NCBI RefSeq assembly: GCF_018409545.1
Contig: NZ_AP024563.1
Location: 1,690,755-1,754,754 of the forward strand
Reading direction: 5' to 3'
Source of the DNA: Allochromatium tepidum
GTDB lineage: Bacteria > Pseudomonadota > Gammaproteobacteria > Chromatiales > Chromatiaceae
Length of the DNA stretch: 64,000 bases
Shown: in pieces, positions 39,081 to 48,935 of the stretch
How the letters are laid out: each line of letters starts with the position of its first letter
Position numbering within the stretch: the stretch's first letter is position 1
The notes under the pieces: model-generated
The model's database searches: none
Seen by the model: the letters and a program-made list of their open reading frames with translations, nothing else
What the model was told of the DNA's origin: nothing
Program-made: the position numbers and the translations under genes

Positions 39081-39953
39081 TCATTGCTGGGTCGTTGGCG
39101 GCGTGTGGCGGGTGAGGCCGGCGAAGAGCTGGCGTGCGTCGACCGGGTCGAAGTGATAGAGCCGGTTGCAGAACTCGCAGGTGACTTCGACGGCCCCGTG
39201 TTCGTCGAGCAGGCTGTCGATGTCGGACTCGCCGAGCAGCTTGACCATGTCGGCGATGCGCGTGCGCGAGCAGCCGCAGCGGAAGGAGAGCGGTTCCGGC
39301 TCGAACAGGCGCACGGTCTCCTCGTGGAAGAGCCGGTGCAGCAGGGGTTCGGTCGCCAGCCCCAGCAATTCTCTGGGCGTGAGCGTGTCGGCGAGAAGGG
39401 TCACTCGGTTCCAGTCTTCCTCGGTCGCGCCGGCCTCCGGCAGGCGTTGCAGCAACAGGCCGGAGGCGCGTGACGGACCCGCCGCCAGCCACAGTCGGGT
39501 CGGGATCTGCTCGGAGTCGGTGAAATAGCGTTCGATGGCGTCGGTCAGGCGCGCACCGGCCAGTGGGATCACACCCTGATAGGGCTGACCGCGACCCTGG
39601 TCGATGGTGAGCACCAGTTGTCCCGTGCCGAACTGCTCGCTCAGCGACTCGACCGCCGGAACCTCGCCCTCCCAGCGTGCCAGGCCGCGCACGGTGCGTG
39701 CGTGTGTGGCCTGGGCGACCAGGGTGCGGATGGGGCCTGAACCCTGGATCTGGAGGATCAGCGAGCCTTCGAACTTGATGGTCGCCGCCAGTAGCGAGGC
39801 GGCGGCCAGCGCTTCACCCAGCCGGGCGGCCACCGGCTCGGGGTAGGGATGCGCCTCCAGCACGGCGCGCCAGCTCGCGTCCAGATGGACCAGATTGCCG
39901 CGGATGCCGGCCTGTTCGAAGAGAAAGCGTGAGAGTGTATCCGAGTCGTTCAT
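39081..39953 (-). CDS. hslO: redox-regulated chaperone Hsp33
   Basis: A 290-residue Hsp33 (E. coli 292). The zinc switch is complete: C-x-C (FRCGCSRTR) and C-x2-C (CEFCNRLYHFD) near the C-terminus. Oxidation of these cysteines releases zinc and activates the holdase under oxidative stress. The N-terminal domain (RFLFEQAGIRGNLVHLDASW) is typical. Fourth heat/oxidative stress protein in the window, with hslR, clpA and clpS. Confidence 0.95.
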   Translation of the reverse strand: MNDSDTLSRFLFEQAGIRGNLVHLDASWRAVLEAHPYPEPVAARLGEALAAASLLAATIKFEGSLILQIQGSGPIRTLVAQATHARTVRGLARWEGEVPAVESLSEQFGTGQLVLTIDQGRGQPYQGVIPLAGARLTDAIERYFTDSEQIPTRLWLAAGPSRASGLLLQRLPEAGATEEDWNRVTLLADTLTPRELLGLATEPLLHRLFHEETVRLFEPEPLSFRCGCSRTRIADMVKLLGESDIDSLLDEHGAVEVTCEFCNRLYHFDPVDARQLFAGLTRHTPPTTQQ

Positions 39954-40321
39954 AGATGCTGGATCCGAAAATCACTCCACATTGATTGCAATACCGGCAT
40001 TGTGGGCAGTGCATTCAAGGTGCGTCAAGGTGCCTGTCAATGGCGACGAGTCAGCAGAACGATCCGAATCGGCAGCGTTTGGCCCGGACGTCGGCCGGAC
40101 AATCGTTTACCTGATTAGTTACGAATCTCAGCCGAGTCGTCTCTTCCGGCCTACACTCTAAGTAGATGCCACCCATCGGAGACCACAGATGCCTCCGAAC
40201 ACAATTCGGTTCCTGATTATTAACATAGCTCAGCCGGTTTGAGGAGGCGGTGCGGCATTCTCGTCGCACGAGAGCGCGGCGATGAACGGACTGGTCTCGA
40301 CCACGGGCATGCCGCCGATCG
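39954..40321. other. intergenic region upstream of hslO
   Basis: About 370 bp with no convincing gene on either strand. Lower GC than neighbours in places (ATTTCACTCC-like stretches). It probably carries the hslO promoter, but no clear -35/-10 or heat-shock (sigma-32) box was identified. Confidence 0.5.
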
Positions 40322-40693
40322 GAGCGTTTCGAGGCGCTGTCGCGCTTCCTGGACATCGTGACCGACAGTCAGCCCCATCCCATCCTGGTCGTGGATGCCG
40401 AGAACCGCGTCAGCTTCGGCCCGGTGCTCGAGACCCTGGCCCAGATCAACGAGTGTTGCGACGGCAGCGGCCGGCCGCGGGGGCCGGCGGGCGAGGAGAT
40501 CCTGATCACGGCCCAGATCGTGGCGATCGCCAACGCCTTCGTGGCCCCGATCAGTCCGCGCGCCTTCCGCGACGCCCGGAGCTTCGACGAGGCCGCCGCC
40601 ATCCTCATGGCCGAGAGCGGCCGGCGCTTCGACCGGCGCGTCGTCCTGAGTCTGCTCAATCATCTCGACAACAGGGGCGGGCGCGCGTCCTAG
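40322..40693 (+). pseudogene. PAS/HD-GYP phosphodiesterase with internal deletion
   Basis: The start reads ERFEALSRFLDIVTDSQPHP then ILVVDAENRVSFG, the opening of a PAS domain. It is fused directly to LETLAQINECCDGSGRP and TAQIVAIANAFVAPISPRAF, ending in RRVVLSLLNHLDNRGG. This is the end of an HD-GYP phosphohydrolase domain. The rest of PAS, the HD dyad and the GYP core are missing, so catalysis is impossible. An internal deletion of several hundred codons is inferred. A GTG at 40358 could still allow translation of a fragment. Confidence 0.65.
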
Positions 40694-40700
40694 GCCGGGT

Positions 40701-42962
40701 TCAACCCGCCTGCACCACCGCCAGCGCCGTCATGTTGAGCAGCCCGCGCACCGTGGCGCTGGGCGTGACGATGTGCGCCGCCTTGGCCGTGCCGAGCAGC
40801 ATGGGACCGAAGGTCGCCGCATCGTCGAGCGTGCGCAACAGGTTGAAGGCGATGTTGGCCGCGTCCTGGTTGGGCATGATGAGCAGATTGGCACGCCCGT
40901 TCAGTCGCGAGTCCGGGAAGCGCGCCTGACGCCCGACGGCATCGAAGGCGAGATTGGCGTGCATCTCGCCCTCGACCTCCAGCTCGGGTTCCTGTGCGCG
41001 CAGCAGACGCAGGGCCTCGGTCATCTTGGCCGCGCTCGGCGAGTCGTCGCTGCCGAAGTTGGAGTGCGAGACGAAGGCGACCCTGGGTGTGAGACCGAAG
41101 CAGCGGACCTCGGCGGCGCACAGACGGGTGATCTCGGCCAGATCCTCGGCGCTGGGGTCGATCTGGACATAGGTGTCGGCGATGAACAGCGGCCCGGACG
41201 GCAGCACCACGGCATTCATGGCGGTCAGGCGGCGCACGCCGGGCGCCGTGCCGATCGTCTCCTCGACGTGCTTGAGATGGCGCGAATAGCGTCCGACCAG
41301 ACCGCAGAGCAGGGCATCGGCATCGCCGCAGCGCACCAGGGTCGCGGCCAGCACCGTGGGATCGTTGCGGATGTATTCGCGCGCCTCGTCCGGGGCATAG
41401 CCGCGCCGCTTGACCTGATCGTAGAAGGTGCGCCAGTGGGTCTCGATCCGGGGATTGTCGCCGGGGACGACGAGGTCGAAGTCGCGCTCGGGACGCAGAC
41501 GCAGACCCAGGGCCTTGAGCCGCGCACCGATCACCTCGGGGCGACCGATCAGAACCGGACGCGCGATGCCCTCGCTCACCGCCTGCTGCGCGACCTGGAG
41601 CACGCGCTCGTCCTCGCCCTCGGCGAAGACCACGCGCTTGGGCGCGGCGCGCGCCTGATCGAACACCGGCTTCATGGTCAGCCCGGTGCGATAGGCGCGA
41701 TGACGCAGCGACTGACGATAGGCGTCCAGATCGGCGATCGGGCGCGTGGCCACGCCGCTGTCCATGGCCGCACGCGCCACGGCCGGGGCCAGATGCTCCA
41801 TCAGACGCGGATCGAAGGGCTTGGGGATCAGATACTCGGGTCCGAACTGGAGCTGCTGCCCGCCATAGGCCGCGCGCACGATGTCGGACGGTTCGGCCAT
41901 CGCCAGATCCGCGATGGCGCGCACACAGGCGACCTTCATGGCCTCGTTGATCTCGCTGGCGCCGCAGTCGAGCGCGCCGCGGAAGATGAAGGGGAAGCAG
42001 AGGACGTTGTTGACCTGATTCGGGAAATCCGAGCGTCCGGTGGCGATGATGGCGTCCGGACGCGCCGCACGCGCCAGATCCGGCATGATCTCGGGGACCG
42101 GATTGGCGAGCGCCATGATGATCGGCGCCTCGGCCATCTTGGCCAGCCACTCGGGCTTGAGCACGCCGGCGGCCGAGAGTCCCAGGAAGATGTCGGCACC
42201 CGCGATGGCCTGCTCCAGGGTGCGCCGGTCGGTCGCGACGGCATAGCGGCCCTTGTAGGGGTCCATCTCCTCGATGCGGCCCTGATAGACGACGCCGGCG
42301 ATGTCGGTGAGCGTCACGTTCTCCTTCGACAGACCCAGTTCGACCAGCAGATCCACACAGGCCAGAGCGGCGGCGCCCGCGCCGGCCGTCACCAGTCGCA
42401 CCCGGCCGATGTCCTTGCCGACCACGCGCAGGGCATTGAGGATGGCGGCGCTGACCACGATCGCCGTGCCGTGCTGGTCGTCGTGGAAGACCGGGATGCC
42501 CATGCGTTCCTTGAGCGCGCGCTCGATGATGAAGCAGTCAGGCGCCTTGATGTCCTCCAGATTGATGCCGCCGAAGGTCGGCTCCAGCCGTGCCACGGTC
42601 TCGATGAAGGCTTCGGGATCGCGCTCGTCGATCTCGATGTCGAAGACGTCGATGTCGGCGAACTGCTTGAACAGCACCGCCTTACCTTCCATCACCGGCT
42701 TGGAGGCCAGCGCCCCGATCGCGCCCAGACCCAGGACGGCGGTGCCGTTGCTGATGACGGCGACCAGATTGCCGCGCGCGGTGTAGTGCGAGGCGGCGAG
42801 TGCATCCTGTTCGATCTCGCGGCAGGCGGCGGCCACGCCGGGCGAATAGGCGAGCGCCAGATCGCGCTGGTTGGCCAGCGGCTTGGTGGCCTTGATCTCC
42901 AGCTTGCCGGGCTTGGGATAACGGTGATAGTCCAGGGCGCTCTGGTCGCGGTCTTCCGACAT
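40701..42962 (-). CDS. maeB: NADP-dependent malic enzyme with phosphotransacetylase-like domain
   Basis: A 753-residue MaeB (E. coli 759). Residues 1-~425 are the malic enzyme domain: [22 protein letters not shown] and [21 protein letters not shown] are active-site segments. Residues ~430-753 are a phosphate acetyltransferase-like domain with regulatory function in E. coli. It converts malate to pyruvate, CO2 and NADPH. A ribosome site is not obvious. Downstream lies the HD-GYP remnant. Confidence 0.95.
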   Translation of the reverse strand: MSEDRDQSALDYHRYPKPGKLEIKATKPLANQRDLALAYSPGVAAACREIEQDALAASHYTARGNLVAVISNGTAVLGLGAIGALASKPVMEGKAVLFKQFADIDVFDIEIDERDPEAFIETVARLEPTFGGINLEDIKAPDCFIIERALKERMGIPVFHDDQHGTAIVVSAAILNALRVVGKDIGRVRLVTAGAGAAALACVDLLVELGLSKENVTLTDIAGVVYQGRIEEMDPYKGRYAVATDRRTLEQAIAGADIFLGLSAAGVLKPEWLAKMAEAPIIMALANPVPEIMPDLARAARPDAIIATGRSDFPNQVNNVLCFPFIFRGALDCGASEINEAMKVACVRAIADLAMAEPSDIVRAAYGGQQLQFGPEYLIPKPFDPRLMEHLAPAVARAAMDSGVATRPIADLDAYRQSLRHRAYRTGLTMKPVFDQARAAPKRVVFAEGEDERVLQVAQQAVSEGIARPVLIGRPEVIGARLKALGLRLRPERDFDLVVPGDNPRIETHWRTFYDQVKRRGYAPDEAREYIRNDPTVLAATLVRCGDADALLCGLVGRYSRHLKHVEETIGTAPGVRRLTAMNAVVLPSGPLFIADTYVQIDPSAEDLAEITRLCAAEVRCFGLTPRVAFVSHSNFGSDDSPSAAKMTEALRLLRAQEPELEVEGEMHANLAFDAVGRQARFPDSRLNGRANLLIMPNQDAANIAFNLLRTLDDAATFGPMLLGTAKAAHIVTPSATVRGLLNMTALAVVQAG

Positions 42963-43055
42963 GGGTGTCTCCGATGGTGGGCCTTGGGATGGATCTCCCG
43001 TGACCGGTCATTATGATGCAGCGCAACAGGCCGCGGCAAAGGCTCGCTTCAGGGG

Positions 43056-44363
43056 TCAGCGGCGCCTCTTGCTCGGCGGTGTCGGCACGATCTTGACGGT
43101 CCGCACGCCATTGTCGGCCGTCTGGACGATCTCCAGCGGATGCCCGACGAGCTTGAGGCTGGTGCCGGGTTCGGGGATGGTCTCCATGTACTCCAGGATC
43201 AGCCCGTTGAGCGTCTTGGGTCCGTCGGTCGGCAGTTCCCAGCGCAGGGCGCGGTTGAGGTCGCGCAGACTGATCGAGCCGTCGACGAGCAGACTACCGT
43301 CCTCGGTGCGATGCATCTCAGGCAGGCTGTCGGATGGGTCGGTGGTGAACTCGCCGACGATCTCTTCCAGGAGATCCGTCATGGTGATGAGCCCCATGAA
43401 GTCCCCATATTCATCGACGACCAACCCGACCTGCTGCTTGGCGCGCTGGAAGTTGAGCATCTGCTGATAGAGCGGCGTGCCCTCGGGGACGAAATAGGGC
43501 TCGCGGGCGATTTCGCGCAGCGACGCCTTGTCCAGCCCGTGCTCCAGCATCGCATGCAGGGCATTGCGCGCATGGAGCACGCCGACGACGTTGTCGATGC
43601 TGCCGTCGTAGAGCGGCAGCCGGGTATAGCTGGTGTTGCGGATGGTCTGGAGGATCTCGTCCTCGCTGTCCTGGAGATCTATGCCCTCGACCTCGTTGCG
43701 TGGGATCATGATGTCCTCGACCGTGGCGTTCTCCAGATCCAGGATCGCCAGCAGCATCGTGCGACTGCGCTCCGGGATCATGGCCCCGGCCTCGCTGACC
43801 ACGGTGCGCAGTTCCTCGCGGCTCAGGTCCGCCGGCGGCGCACCCTCGGGGACGATCCCGATCAGTCTCAGGATGCCGTTGGTGAAGAGATTGACGAACC
43901 AGACGACGGGATAGAGCAGCGTCAGCAGGTGGCGGTAGACATGGGCGGCCGGAAAGGCCAGACGCTCGGGGTGAAGGGTCGCATAGGTCTTGGGCGCGAC
44001 CTCGGCGAAGATCAGGATGATGAGCGTCAGCAGACCGGCGGCGATGCCGATGGCCGCCTCGCCGCCGAGACGCAGCGCGATCACGGTCGCCAGCGACGAG
44101 GCCATGATGTTGACGAAGTTGTTGCCGAGCAGGATGAGTCCGATCAGCCGGTCGGGTCGCTCCAGCAGTCGCCGGGCGAGGCGCGCGCCCCTGTGTCCGC
44201 GATCGGCGAGATGTTTCAGCCGGTAGCGGTTCATGGTCAGGAGCGCGGTCTCCGAGCCCGAGAAGAAGCCCGAGAGCGCGATGAGGACGAGGAGTGCGAT
44301 GAAGAGTCCGGGCAGTGAGAGTTCGTTCACAATGTACCGATCGGTGGCCGAGGTTACGGTCAT
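43056..44363 (-). CDS. CorB/YfjD-like membrane protein (DUF21, CBS pair, CorC/HlyC domain)
   Basis: A 435-residue CNNM/CorB-family protein. The DUF21 membrane domain covers about 15-200, including GFFSGSETALLTMNRYRLKH and LGNNFVNIMASSLATVIALR. Two CBS motifs follow (~215-340: IMIPRNEVEGIDLQDSEDEI, LLEEIVGEFTTDP region). The C-terminal CorC/HlyC domain ends near IVPTPPSKRR. CorB proteins transport or regulate Mg2+. Divergent from rdgC. Confidence 0.88.
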   Translation of the reverse strand: MTVTSATDRYIVNELSLPGLFIALLVLIALSGFFSGSETALLTMNRYRLKHLADRGHRGARLARRLLERPDRLIGLILLGNNFVNIMASSLATVIALRLGGEAAIGIAAGLLTLIILIFAEVAPKTYATLHPERLAFPAAHVYRHLLTLLYPVVWFVNLFTNGILRLIGIVPEGAPPADLSREELRTVVSEAGAMIPERSRTMLLAILDLENATVEDIMIPRNEVEGIDLQDSEDEILQTIRNTSYTRLPLYDGSIDNVVGVLHARNALHAMLEHGLDKASLREIAREPYFVPEGTPLYQQMLNFQRAKQQVGLVVDEYGDFMGLITMTDLLEEIVGEFTTDPSDSLPEMHRTEDGSLLVDGSISLRDLNRALRWELPTDGPKTLNGLILEYMETIPEPGTSLKLVGHPLEIVQTADNGVRTVKIVPTPPSKRRR

Positions 44364-44446
44364 TCTAAACCGCTCCCGTATGGCTTGCCCTTTCCGCGTC
44401 GCCCCGAGTCGGGCATACTCCGCGCCTTTTCGTATGGGGACTCGCC

Positions 44447-45394
44447 ATGTTCAAGAATGCACGCTTCTTCCGTCTGGACCAGCCGTTCGAGTTCACGTCC
44501 GCCGAGCTGGAGGAGGCGCTGGGCGGGCGGCGCTTCCGTCCCTGCGGTCCGATCGAGACTTCGACCCTGGGCTGGGCCTCGCCGCTGGGCGAGGAGACCA
44601 GGGCGCTGGTGCAGGCGGTGAGCGGCTGCTATCTGATCTGCGCGCGCCGGCAGGAGCGGCTGCTGCCGGCGGCCGCCGTGGCCGAGGCGCTCGACGAGCG
44701 GGTGAGCGAGCTGGAGGCGGGCGAGGCGCGCGATGTCGGGCGGGCCGAGCGGCGTCGGCTGCGCGAGCAGATCATCAATGAGATGCTGCCGCGTGCCTTC
44801 ACCCGTTCGCGTCGCACCCAGCTCTACATCGACACCGAGAGCGGCTGGCTGGTGGTGGATTCGTCGAGCGAGAAGCAGGCCGAGGACGTGGTGTCGTTGT
44901 TGCGTGAGACGCTGGGCTCGCTGCCGGTCAGGCTGCCGGATCCGGTGCGGCCGGCGGCCAATGTGCTGACGGGCTGGCTGCTGGAGGACAGTGTGCCGAG
45001 CGATTTCGTGCCTGGGGATGCCTGTGAGTTGCGCGATGTCGATGAGAAGGCGGGCGTGGTGCGTTGCAGTCGACAGGATCCGGCGAGCGAGGAGATCCTC
45101 AACCATCTGCGCGCGGGTAAGCAGGTGACTAAGCTGGCGCTGGAGTGGGACGAGCGTCTGAGCTTTACGCTGGCCGACGATCTGTCGCTCAAGCGCTTGC
45201 GGGTGGGGGAGGCGTTGCTGGAGGAGCTGGACGGCGACGACATGGACCCGGCGCAGCGGCTGGACGCGGAGTTCGTGATCCTGGCGTTGCAGTTGCGTCG
45301 GTTGATCGCGCGTCTCGATGAGGTGTTCGGGCTGGCGCCTGTGAGTTCCGGGTCTTCCGGTTCGTCTGCAAGCACGCTGGATGCGCCGTTCTGA
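44447..45394 (+). CDS. rdgC: recombination-associated protein RdgC
   Basis: A 315-residue RdgC (E. coli 303). MFKNARFFRLDQPFEFTSAE, ALGGRRFRPCGP, GWASPLGE and a central LREQIINEMLPRAFTRSR are the family signatures. RdgC forms a ring dimer on DNA and limits RecA-mediated recombination. The C-terminus is a short Ser/Gly tail. It is convergent with rnfC across 120 bp. Confidence 0.95.
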   Translation: MFKNARFFRLDQPFEFTSAELEEALGGRRFRPCGPIETSTLGWASPLGEETRALVQAVSGCYLICARRQERLLPAAAVAEALDERVSELEAGEARDVGRAERRRLREQIINEMLPRAFTRSRRTQLYIDTESGWLVVDSSSEKQAEDVVSLLRETLGSLPVRLPDPVRPAANVLTGWLLEDSVPSDFVPGDACELRDVDEKAGVVRCSRQDPASEEILNHLRAGKQVTKLALEWDERLSFTLADDLSLKRLRVGEALLEELDGDDMDPAQRLDAEFVILALQLRRLIARLDEVFGLAPVSSGSSGSSASTLDAPF

Positions 45395-45514
45395 GGTTGG
45401 GCCGGGATTTGGGCGTTGTGCCGACTTCCGGGTCGGGTGACGGCGGGCGGGGGACAAGGAACCGCCGAGTCGTTTTCGAGCCGTTACTCGGTGCCCCGAG
45501 TGAAGCTCCGGTCT

Positions 45515-47101
45515 TCAGGCCGATCCTGTGTCCGAAGTCCGGCGCGCGGCGGCACGCTCACGCGCCGCCGCGATCAGGGCTTGCTTGGGATCTTCGCCGG
45601 CGTCCGCCGACTTGGGCGCGGCCAGCGCCTCCTTCTGCTTGCGCAACCGGGCCTGTTTCTCCTGCTCCTGACGCTCCAGCCGCGCCTGCTTGGCGGCATG
45701 ACGGGCACGTGCCTGTTCGGACTTGCGCTTCTCCTGCTCGCGCGCCCAGATCTCGGTCTTGGCATAGCGATAGTACTGCACCAGCGGGATGTGGCTGGGG
45801 CAGACCTGGGCGCAGCAGCCGCATTCGATGCAGTCGAACAGGTTGTAGTCCTGCACCCGGTCGAGATCCTTGGCACGCGCGTTCCAGTACAGTTGCTGGG
45901 GCAGCAGCTTGGCCGGGCAGACTTCGGCGCAGCGTCCGCAGCGGATGCAGGCCAGCGCCGGTCCCGGATCGGGCGCTTCCTCGGGCGCGAGTGCGAGCAG
46001 ACAGTTGGTCGCCTTGGTGATGGGCGTGGCCGCTTCGCGCAGCTCGAAGCCCATCATGGGTCCGCCGCAGACGAGCTTGCGCGGAGCCTCGCGATAGCCG
46101 CCGCACTGGGCGATCAGGTGCTCGATCGGGGTGCCGACCGGCACCTCCAGATTGCGCGGCTCGGCGATGGCGCGACCCGTGACCGTCACGACCCGCGCGA
46201 TCAGCGGTTTGCCTTCGAGCACCGCATCGGCGACCGCTGCCGCCGTGCCGACGTTCTGACAGACGATGCCGATCTGGGCCGGGATACCGCTCGTCGGCAC
46301 CTCCTTGCCGGTGAGGATGCGGATGAGCTGCTTCTCGCCGCCGCTCGGATAGAGCGTCGGAATCGGGACGATCTCGGTATAGCCGCCCATATCGGTCGCG
46401 GCCAGGGCCAGTTGCATGGCCGAAATCGCCTCGGGCTTGTTGTCCTCGATGCCGATCAGCACCGTCCGCACCCGCAGCAGATGGTGCATGATGCGCACGC
46501 CTTCGAGGATGTGCGCCGCGCGCTCGCGCATCAGCCGGTCGTCGCAGGTGATATAGGGCTCGCACTCGGCGCCGTTGATGATGAGGGTCTGGATCTCGCG
46601 GTCGGTGCCGGGCGTGAGCTTGACGCTGGTCGGGAAGGACGCGCCGCCCATGCCGACCACGCCGGCCCAGCGGATGCGCTCGCGGATCAGGGCCGGGTCG
46701 AGCTGCGGATAGTCGGCGAGCGGCGGCGGCAGTTCGGCCCAGGTCTCCAGACCATCCGGTTCGATCAGGGCGCAGGGGGCCGACAGTCCGGACGGATGGG
46801 GCACCGGGTGCGGCTCGATCGCGATCACCCGACCCGAGGTCGGGGCATGGACCGGGGCGCTGATGAAGCCGGTCGGCTCGGTGATCATCTGGCCCTTGAG
46901 CACGCGGTCGCCTTCGGCGACCAGCGGCCGTCCCGGCGCGCCGATGTGCTGTTGCAGGGGCACCCAGAGACGCTCGGCCAGGGGCGGGCGCTCGATGGCA
47001 CGCTCGTTCGACAGCGCCTTCTCGTCCGGGATATGGATACCGCCGTGGAAGCGCCACAGACGGCGTTGGCTGTTGGATTTGATCTTGAGTGCGATGGCCA
47101 T
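45515..47101 (-). CDS. rnfC: electron transport complex subunit RnfC
   Basis: A 528-residue RnfC. It has the biotin-like N-terminal part, the NuoF-like NADH/FMN domain (GRVIAIEPHPVPHPSGL, RIRWAGVVGMGGASFPTSVK), the SLBB-like segment and two 4Fe-4S motifs, CIRCGRCAEVC and CIECGCCAQVC with distal P-Cys. The C-terminal tail is Lys/Gln/Arg-rich and shorter than the E. coli repeat tail. RnfC is the peripheral subunit that exchanges electrons with NADH. It is the last Rnf gene here; rdgC follows convergently. Confidence 0.93.
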   Translation of the reverse strand: MAIALKIKSNSQRRLWRFHGGIHIPDEKALSNERAIERPPLAERLWVPLQQHIGAPGRPLVAEGDRVLKGQMITEPTGFISAPVHAPTSGRVIAIEPHPVPHPSGLSAPCALIEPDGLETWAELPPPLADYPQLDPALIRERIRWAGVVGMGGASFPTSVKLTPGTDREIQTLIINGAECEPYITCDDRLMRERAAHILEGVRIMHHLLRVRTVLIGIEDNKPEAISAMQLALAATDMGGYTEIVPIPTLYPSGGEKQLIRILTGKEVPTSGIPAQIGIVCQNVGTAAAVADAVLEGKPLIARVVTVTGRAIAEPRNLEVPVGTPIEHLIAQCGGYREAPRKLVCGGPMMGFELREAATPITKATNCLLALAPEEAPDPGPALACIRCGRCAEVCPAKLLPQQLYWNARAKDLDRVQDYNLFDCIECGCCAQVCPSHIPLVQYYRYAKTEIWAREQEKRKSEQARARHAAKQARLERQEQEKQARLRKQKEALAAPKSADAGEDPKQALIAAARERAAARRTSDTGSA

Positions 47102-47115
47102 GCGCGCGGCGTTCC

Positions 47116-47685
47116 TCAGGCGGCGTCTCGGAGGGGCGCGGCGATGTCGCTCGCGACCGGCTGACGGGCCGGGTAGGGCCAGCGCCAGCGTTGGATGTCC
47201 TCACGGATCGGGCGCATCTCGATGCAGGCGACCGGGCAGGGCTCGACACAGAGCTCGCAGCCGGTGCATTCGCTGTTCAGGACCGCGTGTAACTGCTTGG
47301 CCGCGCCGATGATGGCATCGACCGGACAGGCCTGGATGCAGCGCGTGCAGCCGATGCAGAGTTCGGGGTCGATGAAGGCGACCGAGGGCACCTTCTCCTT
47401 GATGTCCATGGCGACCGGCTCGCGTCCGAGCAGATCGGCGAGCGCCAGCACCAGGGCTTCGCCGCCGGGCAGGCACTTGTTGATCTCCTCCTCGCCCTTG
47501 GCCAGCGCCTCGGCATAGGGACGACAGCCCGGATGACCGCACTGACCGCACTGGGTCTGGGGCAGCAGGGCGTCGATCTGATCGGCGATGGGATCGCCCT
47601 CGACCCGGAAGCGGATCGCCGAATAACCGAGCAGGACACCGAAGAAGGCGGCGAGGGCGGCGAGGGCCAGGATGGCGGCTAGCAT
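47116..47685 (-). CDS. rnfB: electron transport complex subunit RnfB
   Basis: A 189-residue RnfB. An N-terminal membrane anchor ([22 protein letters not shown]) is followed by the four-cysteine cluster motif [15 protein letters not shown] with a distal Cys. A double ferredoxin domain ([22 protein letters not shown]) completes it. It passes electrons between ferredoxin-level donors and the membrane part. rnfA lies 64 nt upstream and rnfC starts 14 nt downstream. Confidence 0.95.
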   Translation of the reverse strand: MLAAILALAALAAFFGVLLGYSAIRFRVEGDPIADQIDALLPQTQCGQCGHPGCRPYAEALAKGEEEINKCLPGGEALVLALADLLGREPVAMDIKEKVPSVAFIDPELCIGCTRCIQACPVDAIIGAAKQLHAVLNSECTGCELCVEPCPVACIEMRPIREDIQRWRWPYPARQPVASDIAAPLRDAA

Positions 47686-47749
47686 GGCGACGGATGACTC
47701 GATACTGGCGGATGCGATGGACGGGCGCGAGGCATGGGACGATCGAACC

Positions 47750-48331
47750 TCAGTTGGCGACCAGACCGGCGAAGCCCATGAAGGCCAGCGACATCAGCCC
47801 TGCCGTCACCAGCGCGATGGCACTGCCCTGGAACGGCTCGGGCACGTCGGCCACGGCGACCCGCTCGCGGATGGCGGCAAAGAGCGCCAGCACCAGTGAG
47901 AACCCGAGGGCGGCGCCGAAGCCATAGAGCGCGGATTCGACCAGGGTGTGTTCGGCCTGCTGGTTGAGCAGGGCCACGCCCAGCACGGCACAGTTGGTGG
48001 TGATGAGCGGCAGGAAGATGCCCAGCAACTGATAGAGCATGGGACTGGTCTTGCGCATCACCGTCTCGGTGAACTGCACCACGGCCGCGATCACCAGGAT
48101 GAAGGAGATGGTGCGCAGATAGCCGATGTCGAGCGGTTCGAGCACGAACTCGTTGACGACCCAGCTGATGACCGAGGACAGGGTCATGACGAAGGTGGTC
48201 GCCAGCCCCATGCCGGTGGCCGTCTCCAGCTTCTTGGACACGCCCATGAAGGGGCAGAGTCCGAGGAACTTGACCAGCACGAAGTTGTTGACCAGCACGG
48301 TGCCGACCAGAATGAGCGCGTATTCGGTCAT
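47750..48331 (-). CDS. rnfA: electron transport complex subunit RnfA
   Basis: A 193-residue six-helix membrane protein, identical in length to E. coli Rsx[54 protein letters not shown] and the buried cysteines are family hallmarks (membrane 2Fe-2S shared with RnfE in structures). The ATG at 48331 is chosen by the family N-terminus; the open frame upstream is spurious. Together with RnfB and RnfC it makes half of an Rnf complex. Confidence 0.95.
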   Translation of the reverse strand: MTEYALILVGTVLVNNFVLVKFLGLCPFMGVSKKLETATGMGLATTFVMTLSSVISWVVNEFVLEPLDIGYLRTISFILVIAAVVQFTETVMRKTSPMLYQLLGIFLPLITTNCAVLGVALLNQQAEHTLVESALYGFGAALGFSLVLALFAAIRERVAVADVPEPFQGSAIALVTAGLMSLAFMGFAGLVAN

Positions 48332-48482
48332 GCGGGCGGATGAGTCGTGGACACGGGCGGATTGACGGGACTGGGTTCGGGTGGACGCCGCTGGAATCCG
48401 GCGGACATGGGCGCGCAAGCATACGCCGCTCGTCGGTTCGCTACAACCGACATTCGCTAGGGTTATACCGGGCGCGTGGTTC

Positions 48483-48935
48483 TCACCAGGTTCGGAGTCC
48501 GGCTTCGTGTTCCTCGGCGATCCGGCGTCCACGGGTCTCGTCGATGCCGCGCGCGACCAGCAGCGCCGGGCCGAACAGCAGGGCGCAGAACAGCATCGCC
48601 TGCTGGAGTCCGAGCCGGGCCTGGAGCAGCCCGATCCCGAGCAGCCCGAAGACGCCGGCCGGCTTCATCGACAGTATGTCGCCGGCGTGCCGGATCGTTT
48701 CGTTCCGCTGGTCTGACCGACACGGCTGAACCCCAGGCGCAGGTAGCCGACTCCCGGCGGCAATGGGCGAGCGGCCGCCGAGCGCGGCCGCCAGCGCCAC
48801 GACCACCATGCCGAACAGATCGAAGCGCTTGCGTCCGGCCTCCAGGACACCGGCGGCCGCCATCATCGCCACAGCGCTCAGGCTGATGCCGTACATCAGG
48901 TGATCGAGCGAGATCGGCAAAAGATCCGGGTTCAT
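48483..48935 (-). pseudogene. chimeric reading frame: TRIC/YadS N-terminus joined to an MFS C-terminus
   Basis: One open frame of 150 codons. Residues 1-~53 (LDHLMYGISLSAVAMMAAAG then VLEAGRKRFDLFGMVVVAL) match the first module of UPF0126/TRIC-type cation channels. Residues ~93-150 ([20 protein letters not shown] then [14 protein letters not shown]) read as the last helices and tail of a different protein, most like an MFS transporter. The middle is non-hydrophobic nonsense. A deletion that fused two broken genes is the best explanation. Its ATG overlaps the stop of the upstream antiporter subunit (ATGA), so it may still be translated. Confidence 0.55.

Noticed and set aside
40773-43016. Long open frame on the plus strand opposite maeB (over 700 codons)
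   Set aside because: Composition of an antisense shadow; maeB explains the whole region.
45500-45526. CGGTCTTCAGGCCG between rdgC and rnfC as a further IS605-type end
   Set aside because: The hairpin loop resembles the repeats at 30785 but the TAGTTGAC terminus and flanking arms are absent; it overlaps the rnfC end.
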